A stretch of 64,000 nucleotides of DNA from DATNIB01 sp035604685 (GTDB lineage Bacteria; Actinomycetota; Acidimicrobiia; Acidimicrobiales; RAAP-2): contig DATNIB010000001.1 of the NCBI GenBank assembly GCA_035604685.1, positions 1 to 64,000 of the forward strand. Direction: 5' to 3'. The notes under the pieces were generated by a model. The model was not told the origin of the DNA. It was given only the letters and a program-made list of their open reading frames with translations, and did no database searches. Both the position numbers and the translations under genes were made by a program. Each line of letters starts with the position of its first letter. The stretch's first letter is position 1. Shown here one piece after another: positions 33,662 to 42,633 of the stretch.

Positions 33662-34906
33662 GTGACAACCGAATTGGCCCAGCACCAGGAGAAGCGCTGG
33701 CGCATGGGTGAGGTGACCGTCAGCCTGGTGGGCTCGACCGGATCGATCGGCACCCAGGCCATCGAGGTCGTGGCGGCCAGCGCGGGGCGGTTCCGCGTCG
33801 TCGCTCTGGCGGCCCAGCGCTCCGTCGACCGCCTGGCCGAGCAGGCCAACGCGCTCCGGCCCGACCTGGTCGCCATCGGGGACCCCGACCTGGCGGGCGA
33901 CCTGGCGGCCCGGGTCCCCGCCGGCACCGAGGTGGTGGCCGGCGCCGAGGGACTGCGGGCCGCGGCCAGCGCGGCGGCGGTGATCGTGAACGGCGTCGTC
34001 GGCTTCGCCGGGCTGCCCGTCACGCTCGCCGCCCTCGAGACCGGCCGGCGGCTGGCGCTCGCCAACAAGGAGTCGCTCATCGCCGGTGCCCCGGTGGTCC
34101 AGCGGGCCCGCCTCACCCCCGGCGCCGAGCTCGTCCCGGTCGACTCGGAGCACTGCGCCATCCATCAGTGTCTGGCGACCGTGGGCCACCCCATCGCCGG
34201 GCCCGACGTCGAGCCGGCCGACCCGGCACGCCGCGTGCTGCGGCGGCTCCTCATCACGGCGTCGGGCGGACCGTTCCGCGGCCGGGCCGAGGCCGAGCTC
34301 CAGGCGGTCACCGTGCAGGACGCGCTGAGCCACCCGACCTGGCACATGGGCCCCAAGATCACCATCGACTCCTCGACGCTCATGAACAAGGGCCTGGAGG
34401 TCATCGAGGCCCACGAGCTCTTCGGCGTCCCCTACGACCAGATCGATGTCGTCGTCCACCCCCAGTCGGTCGTGCACTCGATGGTGGAGCTGGTCGACGG
34501 GTCGACGATCGCGCAGCTCTCCAACCCGGACATGCGCCTGCCCATCGGCTACGCCATGGGCTGGCCGGACCGCCTGGAGCACGCCTTCGGCGCCATCGAC
34601 TGGGCCACCCCGCTGTCGCTCACCTTCGAGCCGCCCCAGCCGAGCGTCTTTCGGTGCCTCGACCTCGCCTACCACGCCGGGCGCTGCGGGGGCGGCGCGC
34701 CGGCCTGGCTGAACGCAGCCAACGAGGTCGCCGTGGCGGCGTTCCTGGCCGGTCGCCTCGGCTGGCCCGGCATCGCCGAGGTGGTGGCCGACACGCTCGA
34801 GCTGTGGAAGGACGAGCCGATCGACTCGGTCGAGGCCGTGCTCGACGCCGACCGCCAGGCCCGCGCCGAGGCCGAGGCCGCCATCGCCCGCCGGCGGGTC
34901 CCGTGA
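33662..34906 (+). CDS. dxr: 1-deoxy-D-xylulose 5-phosphate reductoisomerase
   Basis: Second step of the MEP isoprenoid pathway, the fosmidomycin target. The 414-residue protein has the NADPH loop (VSLVGSTGSIGTQAIEV), LANKESLIAG, the metal-site DSEH motif (PVDSEHCAIHQCL), ITASGGPFRG, MGPKITIDSSTLMNKGLEVIEAHELFGV and VVHPQSVVHSMVE. I use GTG 33662 because AAAGGTAGG ends 8 nt upstream; GTG 33653 overlaps that site and cannot use it. It overlaps rseP by 4 bp (GTGA). Confidence 0.95.
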   Translation: MTTELAQHQEKRWRMGEVTVSLVGSTGSIGTQAIEVVAASAGRFRVVALAAQRSVDRLAEQANALRPDLVAIGDPDLAGDLAARVPAGTEVVAGAEGLRAAASAAAVIVNGVVGFAGLPVTLAALETGRRLALANKESLIAGAPVVQRARLTPGAELVPVDSEHCAIHQCLATVGHPIAGPDVEPADPARRVLRRLLITASGGPFRGRAEAELQAVTVQDALSHPTWHMGPKITIDSSTLMNKGLEVIEAHELFGVPYDQIDVVVHPQSVVHSMVELVDGSTIAQLSNPDMRLPIGYAMGWPDRLEHAFGAIDWATPLSLTFEPPQPSVFRCLDLAYHAGRCGGGAPAWLNAANEVAVAAFLAGRLGWPGIAEVVADTLELWKDEPIDSVEAVLDADRQARAEAEAAIARRRVP

Positions 34907-36255
34907 GCACCGGGCTGCGCGGGCACGACGTGCCGGGTTCGCCGGCCTGGTCCGCCCGTTCCCTGGTGGAGGGCCGGCCCGACCCGGGCGCCCCGGGCGT
35001 CCCCCCGGGTTCCACCCGCGGCTCGGTCGTCGGGCTCGTGGTGGCGATCGCCTCGATCGTGGCGCTCTCGATCGTGCTGCACGCCGGCGCGTTGCTGATC
35101 GTGATCGCATCGCTCGTCGTCATCGTCATGGTGCACGAGCTCGGCCACTTCGCCACCGCCAAGTGGAGCCACATGAAGGTGACCGAGTACTTCGTCGGCT
35201 TCGGGCCCCGACTGTGGTCGGTCCGGCGCGGCGAGACCGAGTACGGCGTGAAGGCCATCCCGGCCGGTGGCTACGTGAAGATCCCCGGGATGACCAACCT
35301 GGAGGAGATCGACCCGGCGGACGAGGCCCGCACCTACCGGCGCCAGCCCTTCCACAACCGGCTGCTGGTGGCGAGCGCCGGGTCGATCATGCACTTCGTC
35401 ATGGCCTTCCTCCTCGCCTGGTCGGCGCTCGCCTTCATCGGGACCCCGTCGGCGACCGGGGTCGTCATCGAGAGCTTCACCCCGTTCAGCGGGCTGGCGC
35501 AGAACCCCGCGCAGCGCGGCGGCCTGCAGGCGGGCGACCAGGTCGTCTCGGTCGACGGGCACGCGGTCAAGACCACCACCGCGTTCGGCAACGACATCAA
35601 GCGCGCGATCGGCAGGCCGGTCCACCTCGTGGTCGACCGGGGGGGCCGCCGCCTGTCCCTCACCGTGACGCCGGTCAACGGGCAGACCGTGACGAGCGAC
35701 GGGCAACGCCTCTCGAAGGCGCGCCGGGGCTACATCGGCGTCATCTTGGGCTCGCCGAGCGTGACGGAGAACCCCTTCGGGGCGCTCGGGGGGGCGGGCA
35801 AGGTGGTGGGCGAGGTGACCTCGTCCTCGGTGACCGGGCTGGCGCACCTCTTCTCGCCGCACGGGATCTCGAGCTACGTATCCCAGGTGACCAACCCGGC
35901 CGTGGCGGCCAGGGATCAGCGCAACGGGACCAACCGGCCGGTGTCCATCGTCGGCGCGGCGCGCATCGCGGTGGCCGGGGTCCACGCCGGCGCACTCCAG
36001 CTGATCGAGGTCCTGATCGCCCTCAACGTGTTCATCGGCCTGTTCAACATGCTGCCGATCCTGCCGCTCGACGGCGGCCACGTGGCCATCGCCCTCTACG
36101 AGCGGGTGCGCACGCGACGGGGCCGCCCCTACTACCAGGCCGATGCGGCGAAGCTCCTGGTGGTGGCCTACGTCTTCATCTTCTTGCTGGTGCTGCTCGT
36201 CTCCTCCTCGGTGTACCTCGACATCACCCACCCGGTGCAGAACCCGTTCGGCTGA
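34903..36255 (+). CDS. rseP: site-2 protease RseP/Rip1-like zinc metalloprotease
   Basis: Intramembrane protease that cleaves anti-sigma factors and other membrane proteins. The 450 residues have the zinc site HELGH in VMVHELGHFATAKW inside the first helices, one PDZ domain (GLQAGDQVVSVDG), and the second active-site segment FNMLPILPLDGGHVAIAL with the third zinc ligand (Asp). An N-terminal stretch of about 35 Pro/Gly-rich residues precedes helix 1. GTG 34903 overlaps the dxr stop. The order dxr-rseP-ispG is the standard actinobacterial arrangement. Confidence 0.94.
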   Translation: MSTGLRGHDVPGSPAWSARSLVEGRPDPGAPGVPPGSTRGSVVGLVVAIASIVALSIVLHAGALLIVIASLVVIVMVHELGHFATAKWSHMKVTEYFVGFGPRLWSVRRGETEYGVKAIPAGGYVKIPGMTNLEEIDPADEARTYRRQPFHNRLLVASAGSIMHFVMAFLLAWSALAFIGTPSATGVVIESFTPFSGLAQNPAQRGGLQAGDQVVSVDGHAVKTTTAFGNDIKRAIGRPVHLVVDRGGRRLSLTVTPVNGQTVTSDGQRLSKARRGYIGVILGSPSVTENPFGALGGAGKVVGEVTSSSVTGLAHLFSPHGISSYVSQVTNPAVAARDQRNGTNRPVSIVGAARIAVAGVHAGALQLIEVLIALNVFIGLFNMLPILPLDGGHVAIALYERVRTRRGRPYYQADAAKLLVVAYVFIFLLVLLVSSSVYLDITHPVQNPFG

Positions 36256-36309
36256 GCCGCGGCCCGCCCCCGGCGCGCCGGCGGGGCGGAGCACGGCACA
36301 ATGGGGGCG

Positions 36310-37548
36310 ATGGAACTGTCCTCCGAGCTCCTCATGCCGCGCCGGGCCACCCGCCAGATCAAGGTGGGCGCCGTCCCGGTCGGCGGCGGGGCGCCCATCT
36401 CGGTGCAGTCCATGACCATCACGAAGACGGCCGACGTCGAGGGCACCCTGGCCCAGATCTACGCCCTGGCGGCCGCCGGCGCCGACATCGTGCGCTGCAC
36501 CTGCAACGAGGAGGCGGCGGCCGAGGGGCTGGCCCAGATCGTGCCCCGCTCGCCCGTCCCGATCGTGGCCGACATCCACTTCCACCACGAGATGGCGCTC
36601 GCCGCCCTGGAGGCCGGCGTCCAGGGGCTCCGCCTCAACCCGGGCAACCTGCGCAAGGAGACCGAGATCAAGCAGGTGGCGGCCGAGGCCCGCGACCGCG
36701 GCGTGCCCATCCGCATCGGCGTGAATGCCGGGTCCCTCCACCCCGACATCTACAAGCGGTTCGGCGGCGCCACCCCCGAGGCACTCGTCGAATCCGCCCG
36801 GATCGAGCTGGCCTACTTCGAGGAGGTCGACTTCAGCGACGTCAAGATCTCGGTCAAGGCGTCGTCGGTGGCGCTCATGATCGCCGCCTACCGGCTGGCG
36901 TCGGAGACCTTCGACCATCCGCTGCACCTCGGCGTGACCGAAGCCGGCCCACCGCCGGCCGGCCTGGTGAAGGGCACGGCCGGCATCGGCACGCTCCTGG
37001 CCGAGGGCATCGGCGACACCATCCGCTACTCGCTCACGGCCGACCCGGTCGAAGAGGCGCGCGCCGGCCGCCAGCTGCTCGAGGCGCTCGGCCTGCGCGA
37101 GCGCAAGGGGGTGGACCTGATCGCCTGCCCGTCCTGTGGGCGCGCCCAGGTCGACGTGATCGCGGTCGCCGGCGCCGCCCAGGTGGCCCTCGAGGCGCGG
37201 CACCTCCCGATCCAGGTGGCCGTGATGGGCTGCGTGGTGAACGGGCCCGGCGAGGCCCGCGAGGCCGACATCGGGATCGCGGCGGGCAAGCACAAGGGCC
37301 ACCTGTTCATCAAGGGCAAGATCGTGCGCGTCGTGCCGGAGGACGAGATGGTCGAGGCCCTGGTGGACGAGGCCGAGCGGCTGGTGGCCGAGGGCGTGGA
37401 GGCAAGGCTGGCCGCGGCCGACGAGGGTGCCGAGGCCGAGGCCGAGGCCGACCGGGCCTCGCTGCTGGCCGAGGGCGGCTCGGACCCCAACGCCACGCGG
37501 GTCACGGTCGAGCGCATCCGCTCCCGCTACGGGCCCGACGAGGCCTGA
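36310..37548 (+). CDS. ispG: 4-hydroxy-3-methylbut-2-enyl diphosphate synthase (flavodoxin)
   Basis: Penultimate step of the MEP pathway, a 4Fe-4S enzyme. It has the TIM-barrel N-terminal part (VQSMTITKTADVEGTLAQI, PIVADIHFHHEMAL, GLRLNPGNL, IRIGVNAGSL) and the cluster cysteines in IACPSCGRAQVD and VMGCVVNGPGEA. I choose ATG 36310 because a CACAAT box ends 7 nt upstream, as in the leaderless genes; ATG 36301 in the same frame would add three residues. The final 40 or so residues are an Ala/Glu-rich tail. Confidence 0.94.
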   Translation: MELSSELLMPRRATRQIKVGAVPVGGGAPISVQSMTITKTADVEGTLAQIYALAAAGADIVRCTCNEEAAAEGLAQIVPRSPVPIVADIHFHHEMALAALEAGVQGLRLNPGNLRKETEIKQVAAEARDRGVPIRIGVNAGSLHPDIYKRFGGATPEALVESARIELAYFEEVDFSDVKISVKASSVALMIAAYRLASETFDHPLHLGVTEAGPPPAGLVKGTAGIGTLLAEGIGDTIRYSLTADPVEEARAGRQLLEALGLRERKGVDLIACPSCGRAQVDVIAVAGAAQVALEARHLPIQVAVMGCVVNGPGEAREADIGIAAGKHKGHLFIKGKIVRVVPEDEMVEALVDEAERLVAEGVEARLAAADEGAEAEAEADRASLLAEGGSDPNATRVTVERIRSRYGPDEA

Positions 37549-37710
37549 CCGACCGTTCCCGGCGACGCGGTGCGACCCCCGCGTCGCCGGCGCCCCCGGG
37601 TCGCGGGTTCGCGTCGACCCGCTGACTTTTCGGACGCGCCGTTTCGCGCATCCGGTATCGGGGCATCGCCAGAGGAAGGGCGGTGCCCTCGGGCTGCGTT
37701 GACCCGGGAC

Positions 37711-37716
37711 TACCGT
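37711..37716 (+). promoter_or_regulatory. -10 element for the menG-like gene
   Basis: TACCGT at 37711-37716 would start transcription near 37723, giving a short leader with AGAGGGAGG just before GTG 37740. Confidence 0.45.
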
Positions 37717-37739
37717 GGCGCCAGACAGAGGGAGGCGCG

Positions 37740-38486
37740 GTGGGAGCGATTGTCGACGAGGAGAATCGCTTCGCGCAGGGGCTCTTCACCCCGCTCCCGT
37801 CCCGCTACGATCGGTTGGCCGAGCTGCTCTCCTTCGGCCAGAACGGCCGGTGGCGCGCCGAGATGGTGGGGCGCGTCCTTCCGTCGGCGCCGGCGACCGT
37901 GCTCGACGTCGCGTCGGGGACGGCGGGGGTGGCGCTGGCGCTGGCGCGCGGCGGTGCGGGGCGCGTGGTCGGCGTCGACCTCACCGAGGCGATGCTGCGG
38001 CGCGGGCGACAGAACGTGGCGGCCGCCGGCCTGTCGGCGCGGGTGCAGCTGGCGGCGGGCCGGGCCGAGCAGCTGCCGTTCAGAGACGGCCAGTTCGACG
38101 CGCTCACCTTCACCTATCTCCTGCGCTACGTGAACGACCCCGAGGCGACGCTGGCCGAGCTGGCCCGCGTGGTGCGGCCCGGGGCCGCGGTGGCCAGCCT
38201 CGAGTTCCTCCGGCCGCCCAACCGGTTCTGGCGCGCCTGGTGGTGGCTGTACACACGGGCGGTGCTGCCCGTCGGCGGCTGGCTGACCGGCGGTCGCTCG
38301 TGGTTCGAGGTCGGCCGGTTCCTCGGACCGAGCATCTCGGGCCACTACCGCCGCTACCCGATCGAGTGGACGATCGCGGCCTGGCAACGGGCCGGCTTCG
38401 AGGAGGTGGGCGCGCGCGTCATGAGCCTGGGCGGCGGCCTCGTGATGTGGGGCCGGCGGGCCGGGACGGCGGCCGAACGCCCGTGA
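37740..38486 (+). CDS. MenG/UbiE-type SAM-dependent methyltransferase
   Basis: Class I methyltransferase of 248 residues, most likely the C-methylation of demethylmenaquinone. It begins FTPLPSRYDRLAELLSFGQNGRWR, then has SAM motif I VLDVASGTAG, motif II GVDLTEAMLRRG, QLPFRDGQFDALTFTYLLRYVNDPEATLAELARVV and the UbiE-like SLEFLRPPN. I use GTG 37740, which has AGAGGGAGG upstream. It overlaps the next gene by 4 bp. The link to a UbiA-like protein supports a quinone role. Confidence 0.82.
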   Translation: MGAIVDEENRFAQGLFTPLPSRYDRLAELLSFGQNGRWRAEMVGRVLPSAPATVLDVASGTAGVALALARGGAGRVVGVDLTEAMLRRGRQNVAAAGLSARVQLAAGRAEQLPFRDGQFDALTFTYLLRYVNDPEATLAELARVVRPGAAVASLEFLRPPNRFWRAWWWLYTRAVLPVGGWLTGGRSWFEVGRFLGPSISGHYRRYPIEWTIAAWQRAGFEEVGARVMSLGGGLVMWGRRAGTAAERP

Positions 38487-39253
38487 CCGAGGACCGGGAC
38501 ACGACCGAGACCGCGACCGGCGGAGAGGCCGCCGCCCGCCCCGCCTTCTACGCGGCCCGACCGGGGCGCTGGCGCGACTGGTGGACGCTGCTGCACCCCC
38601 CGTACACGGCCTGGCACCTCTCCTACGTGGTGATCGGCGCCGCGCTGGCGCCGCGGGTGGAGATCTCCCGCCTGGTGGCGAGCGTCCTCGCCTTCTTCCT
38701 GGCGGTCGGCGTGGCGGCCCACGCGCTCGACGAGCTGCACGGGCGGCCGCTGGCCACGCGCATCCCCGGACCCCAGCTGGTGGCCGCGGTGGTCGTCGGC
38801 TTGTCGGGGGCCGTCGCGCTCGGGGTGCTCGGCACGGCGCGGGTGGGGTGGGTGCTCGTCCCCTTCATCGTGGTCGGCGCGGCCGTGGTGGTCGGCTACA
38901 ACCTCGAGCTCTTCGGCGGGGTGGTGCACAACGACGCCGGGTTCGCCGCCTCCTGGGGGGCCTTCCCCGTCCTCACCGGGTACGTGGCCGAGTCCGGCCG
39001 GCTGAGCCTCGGCGCCGGCCTGGCCGCGCTGGGCGCCTTCGCGCTGTCGGTCGCCCAGCGCCACCTGAGCTCGGAAGCGCGCCTCGTGCGCCGCCGGACC
39101 ACCGACGTGACCGGGACGGTCACGCTGCTCGACGGCTCGACGCTGACGATCGATCGACGGAGTCTGCTGGCGCCGATCGAGGGCGCGCTGCGCGCCATGT
39201 CCTGGGCCGTCGTGCTGCTGGCCGCGGGGGTGGCCGTCGCCCGCCTCACCTGA
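38483..39253 (+). CDS. polytopic membrane protein, possible UbiA-type prenyltransferase relative
   Basis: 256 residues with a charged N-terminus of about 30 residues and seven or eight hydrophobic helices. The segment AAHALDELHGRPLATRIPG after helix 2 sits where UbiA enzymes have their first Asp motif, and GYNLELFGGVVHNDAGFAASWGAFPVLTGY sits near the second, but neither is a clean DxxxD. It may be a divergent MenA-like enzyme or an unrelated membrane protein. GTG 38483 overlaps the methyltransferase stop, so the two are coupled. Confidence 0.55.
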   Translation: MTEDRDTTETATGGEAAARPAFYAARPGRWRDWWTLLHPPYTAWHLSYVVIGAALAPRVEISRLVASVLAFFLAVGVAAHALDELHGRPLATRIPGPQLVAAVVVGLSGAVALGVLGTARVGWVLVPFIVVGAAVVVGYNLELFGGVVHNDAGFAASWGAFPVLTGYVAESGRLSLGAGLAALGAFALSVAQRHLSSEARLVRRRTTDVTGTVTLLDGSTLTIDRRSLLAPIEGALRAMSWAVVLLAAGVAVARLT

Positions 39254-39260
39254 CACCCAG

Positions 39261-39266
39261 TAGCGT
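39261..39266 (+). promoter_or_regulatory. -10 element for leaderless proS
   Basis: TAGCGT ends 6 nt before ATG 39273; no Shine-Dalgarno sequence. Confidence 0.55.
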
Positions 39267-39272
39267 CGTCCA

Positions 39273-40682
39273 ATGGCCGCCGGCTCCCTCACCTCGCGCG
39301 CGGACGACTTCCCGCGCTGGTACCAAGAGGTGGTGGCCGGGGCCGAGATGGCCGAGAACGGCCCCGTGCGCGGCACCATGGTCATCCGCCCCTGGGGCTA
39401 CGCCATCTGGGAGCGCGTGCAGGCCGCGCTCGACGCGCGGATCAAGGCGACGGGTGCCGAGAACGCGTACTTCCCGCTCTTCATCCCCGAGTCCTTCTTG
39501 CACCGCGAGGCCGAGCACGTGGAGGGGTTCAGCCCCGAGCTGGCCGTCGTCACCCACGGCGGCGGGAAGGCGCTGGAGGAGCCGGTCGTGGTGCGGCCGA
39601 CGAGCGAGACGGTGGTCAACAGCTTCTTCGCCAAGTGGATCCAGAGCCACCGCGACCTCCCGCTCCTCATCAACCAGTGGGCCAACGTGGTGCGCTGGGA
39701 GCTGCGGCCGCGCCTGTTCCTGCGGACGACCGAGTTCCTCTGGCAAGAGGGGCACACCGCCCACGCGTCGGAGGCCGAGGCCCGCGCCTACTCGCTGCGC
39801 ATCATGCGCGACGTCTACGTCGCCACCATGGTCGACGTCATGGCGATCCCGGTCCTGGTCGGTCGCAAGACCGAGCGGGAGCGATTCGCCGGGGCCATCC
39901 GCACCTGGACCGCCGAGGCGATGATGGGCGACGGCAAGGCGCTGCAGATGGGCACGAGCCACGAGCTGGGCCAGAACTTCGCCCGCGCCTTCGACATCTC
40001 CTACTCGGGGCCCGACGGCACCCAGGAGCTGCCCTGGCAGACGTCGTGGGGCGTGTCCTCCCGGCTGATCGGGGCGCTCATCATGGTGCACGGCGACGAC
40101 TTCGGGCTCCGGCTGCCGCCGGCCTTGGCCCCCCAGGAGGTGGTCGTGATGGCGGTGCGCGACGACGAGGGGGTGGCCCGGGCGGCCGGCGCCATCGCGG
40201 ACGACCTGCGGGCGGCGGGGGTCCGCGTCCGGCTGGACGACCGGGTGGAGACCGGCTTCGGCCGCCGCTCCATCGACTGGGAGCTGAAGGGGGTGCCCGT
40301 CCGGGTGGAGGTCGGTCCCCGCGACCTGCTGGAGGGCCAGGTGACGGTCGTGGCCCGCCACACGCGCCAGAAGACCCAGGTGGCCCTGGCCGAGGTGGTG
40401 CCGAGGACGACCGCGCTCCTGGCCAGGGTGGGTCCCGAACTCGAAGCCGAGGCCGCGGCGCTGCTGGCCGGGCGCACCCGGCGGGTCGAGCGGGTGGAGG
40501 AGGCCATCGAGGCGGGGATGGAGGGGTTCGCCCGTGTCCCCTGGCGGCTGCTCGGCCCGGAGGGCGAGGCCCGGCTGGCCGGCGAGACGCTGTCGGTCCG
40601 CTGCCTGGAGGGCCCCGACGGCGGCCTATTGGCCGACGACGGCGACGAGTCGGCGGTGGCCGTGGTGGGCCGATCCTATTAG
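39273..40682 (+). CDS. proS: prolyl-tRNA synthetase, archaeal/eukaryote-like type
   Basis: Class II synthetase that charges tRNA-Pro. The 469-residue protein lacks the INS editing domain of the E. coli type and has motif 1 around GTMVIRPWGYAIWERVQ, FPLFIPESFLHREAEHVEGF, RPTSETVVNSFFAKWI, motif 2 RPRLFLRTTEFLWQEGHTAHAS, motif 3 in SWGVSSRLIGALIMVHGDD, and the anticodon-binding domain after about residue 290. This short type is scattered in bacteria. It uses a leaderless-type promoter and precedes rimP. Confidence 0.95.
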   Translation: MAAGSLTSRADDFPRWYQEVVAGAEMAENGPVRGTMVIRPWGYAIWERVQAALDARIKATGAENAYFPLFIPESFLHREAEHVEGFSPELAVVTHGGGKALEEPVVVRPTSETVVNSFFAKWIQSHRDLPLLINQWANVVRWELRPRLFLRTTEFLWQEGHTAHASEAEARAYSLRIMRDVYVATMVDVMAIPVLVGRKTERERFAGAIRTWTAEAMMGDGKALQMGTSHELGQNFARAFDISYSGPDGTQELPWQTSWGVSSRLIGALIMVHGDDFGLRLPPALAPQEVVVMAVRDDEGVARAAGAIADDLRAAGVRVRLDDRVETGFGRRSIDWELKGVPVRVEVGPRDLLEGQVTVVARHTRQKTQVALAEVVPRTTALLARVGPELEAEAAALLAGRTRRVERVEEAIEAGMEGFARVPWRLLGPEGEARLAGETLSVRCLEGPDGGLLADDGDESAVAVVGRSY

Positions 40683-40696
40683 TCGGGAGACGTTGG

Positions 40697-40702
40697 TATA
40701 AT
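40697..40702 (+). promoter_or_regulatory. extended -10 promoter for the rimP-nusA operon
   Basis: A perfect TATAAT at 40697-40702 preceded by TGG (extended -10), 150 bp before rimP. No clear -35. Transcription would start near 40709. Confidence 0.6.
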
Positions 40703-40740
40703 TCCACCCGCAGTCCGGTTCAAAGAGCAGGACCTCGTTG

Positions 40741-40766
40741 AAAGCGTGGGCCGCCGCCCACGCTTT
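40741..40766 (+). terminator. strong hairpin in the rimP leader (possible attenuator)
   Basis: A perfect 11-bp stem AAAGCGTGGGC (40741-40751) with loop CGCC and GCCCACGCTTT (40756-40766). It lies downstream of the TATAAT promoter, so it is part of the rimP-nusA-infB leader RNA rather than a proS terminator. The terminal TTT is part of the stem and no longer T-run follows. It could attenuate the operon, perhaps under NusA control (inference). Confidence 0.6.
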
Positions 40767-40858
40767 CGTGTTGCTGGGGCCCCGGTCGGGCCGGCGGTGC
40801 CGCTCTTGATCGGCTCCGGGAAGGGGCAGCGAAGCCAGGGAAAGGGAAGGAGGTGGCG

Positions 40859-41404
40859 GTGATCGCAGCGGACGGGCTCTCCCACGTGCTGTCCCCGCTC
40901 CTCGCCGCCTCCGGCCTGGAGCTGGTCGACCTCCAGGTCACCCAGACCCGCCTCGAGGTCACCGTCGACAAGGTCGGCGGCGTCGACCTCGACGCCCTGG
41001 CGGCAGCCAACCGGGCGGTGTCGCGGGCCCTGGACGAACTCGATCCCATGCCGGGGCGCTACACGCTCGAGGTGTCGAGCCCGGGCCTCGAGCGGCGGCT
41101 GCGCACGCCGGATCACTTCGCGCGGGCGCTCGGCGAACAGATCACCGTCCGGACCCTGCCGGGGACGGCGGGGGAGCGCCGCCTGCGCGGCCGGCTGAGC
41201 GCGTGCGACGACGAGGGCTTCGTGGTGGAGGACGCCTCGCTGCCGAGCGGTTCCCGGCGCCTGGCCTACGGCGAGGTCGAGCGGGCGCGCACGGTCTTTG
41301 AGTGGGGGACGCCCGCAGACGCGGGCACAGCGGAGGGCCGCAGCCCTTCGCGCGGGGCCCGGCGCACGGCGCGCCCGGGCCCGAAGGAGCAGGTGGCGAG
41401 ATGA
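40859..41404 (+). CDS. rimP: ribosome maturation factor RimP
   Basis: Assists 30S assembly. The 181-residue protein has the N-terminal alpha-beta domain (LELVDLQVTQTRLEVTVDK, VSRALDEL, YTLEVSSPGLERRLRTPDHFARALGE) and the SH3-like C-terminal domain, then a basic tail. I start it at GTG 40859, five bases after the strong AAGGAGG (40847-40853); GTG 40853 overlaps that site. It overlaps nusA by 4 bp (ATGA). Confidence 0.93.
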   Translation: MIAADGLSHVLSPLLAASGLELVDLQVTQTRLEVTVDKVGGVDLDALAAANRAVSRALDELDPMPGRYTLEVSSPGLERRLRTPDHFARALGEQITVRTLPGTAGERRLRGRLSACDDEGFVVEDASLPSGSRRLAYGEVERARTVFEWGTPADAGTAEGRSPSRGARRTARPGPKEQVAR

Positions 41405-42633
41405 GCAAGACCAATTTCGAATTCCTCGACGCGCTGGGCCAGATCGCGCGCGACAAGGGCATCTCGGTCGAGACTCTCCTCGACGCGCTGGCCAACGCGC
41501 TGGTCGCCGCCTACAAGCGCCGGCCCGACGCGGCCGAGGAGGCGGTGGTCACGATCGACCCCGAGTCCGGCGAAATCCGCGTCTACGGCCAGGAGCTCGA
41601 CGAGGACGGCAACGTCGTGCGCGAGTGGGATGACACCCCCAACGACTTCGGGCGGATCGCGGCCCAGACCGCCAAGCAGGTCATCCTGCAGCGCATCCGC
41701 GAGGTCGAGCGCGACATGAAGTACGAGGAGTACGCGGGGAGAGAGGGTGACATCGTCACCGGCATCGTCCAGCAGACCGACAACCGCTACACCCTGCTCG
41801 ACCTCGGCAAGGTCGAGGCGCTCTTGCCGCAGGCCGAGCAGGTCTCCTACGAGCGCTACGAGCACGGCGCGCGCCTGAAGGCCTACATCGTCGAGGTGAG
41901 AAAGACGACGAAGGGTCCCCAGATCGTCGTGAGCCGGACCCACCCGGGGCTCATCAAGCGGCTGTTCGAGCTCGAGGTGCCAGAGATCTCCTCGGGCGTC
42001 GTCGAGCTGAAGGCGGCCGCCCGCGAACCGGGGCACCGCACCAAGATCGCGGTGTGGTCCAACGACCCCAACGTCGACCCGGTCGGCGCCTGCGTCGGGG
42101 CGCGCGGCTCGCGCGTGCGCATGGTGACCAACGAGCTGCGCGGCGAGCGGGTGGACGTCGTCCCGTTCTCCGACGACCCGGTCGACCTCATCCAGAACGC
42201 CCTCGCCCCGGCGCGCGTGCGCGAGGTGCGCCTCGACGACCAGACCGGCACGGCGACCGTGATCGTGAGCGACTACCAGCTGTCGCTCGCCATCGGCAAG
42301 GAGGGCCAGAACGCGCGCCTGGCGGCGCGGCTCACCGGGTGGCGCATCGACATCAAGAGCGAGACCCAGCTCCAAGAGGAGGAGGCCGGCTACGGCGGCC
42401 AGGAGTGGGCCGAGGGGGAGTGGGTCGAGAACGAGGCCGGTGAGATGGTCTGGAAGCCGGCCGAGGGCGGCGAGGCGATCTCGGCCGAGGAGTGGTCGCA
42501 CAAGGCCGAGGAGGCCGCGGCCGAAGACGCCGTGGCCGACGGTACCGGCGACCAGCCGGCGGAGACCCCCGGCGCGCCGAGCGCCGAGGCCGACGCGCCC
42601 GCCGCGGCGGCGACCGCGGAGGGCGCTCCATAG
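41401..42633 (+). CDS. nusA: transcription termination/antitermination protein NusA
   Basis: RNA polymerase factor controlling pausing and termination. The 410 residues have the N-terminal RNAP-binding domain ([36 protein letters not shown]), S1 ([21 protein letters not shown]), KH1 ([27 protein letters not shown]) and KH2 ([23 protein letters not shown]), then an acidic Ala/Glu tail. The acidic repeat domains of E. coli NusA are absent, as in other actinobacteria. ATG 41401 has AGGAG 12 bases upstream. Confidence 0.96.
   Translation: MSKTNFEFLDALGQIARDKGISVETLLDALANALVAAYKRRPDAAEEAVVTIDPESGEIRVYGQELDEDGNVVREWDDTPNDFGRIAAQTAKQVILQRIREVERDMKYEEYAGREGDIVTGIVQQTDNRYTLLDLGKVEALLPQAEQVSYERYEHGARLKAYIVEVRKTTKGPQIVVSRTHPGLIKRLFELEVPEISSGVVELKAAAREPGHRTKIAVWSNDPNVDPVGACVGARGSRVRMVTNELRGERVDVVPFSDDPVDLIQNALAPARVREVRLDDQTGTATVIVSDYQLSLAIGKEGQNARLAARLTGWRIDIKSETQLQEEEAGYGGQEWAEGEWVENEAGEMVWKPAEGGEAISAEEWSHKAEEAAAEDAVADGTGDQPAETPGAPSAEADAPAAAATAEGAP

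Noticed and set aside
40703..40735. A GGTTCAAA string resembling a tRNA T-loop before rimP
   Set aside because: No acceptor or anticodon stems can be formed around it; it is part of the operon leader.
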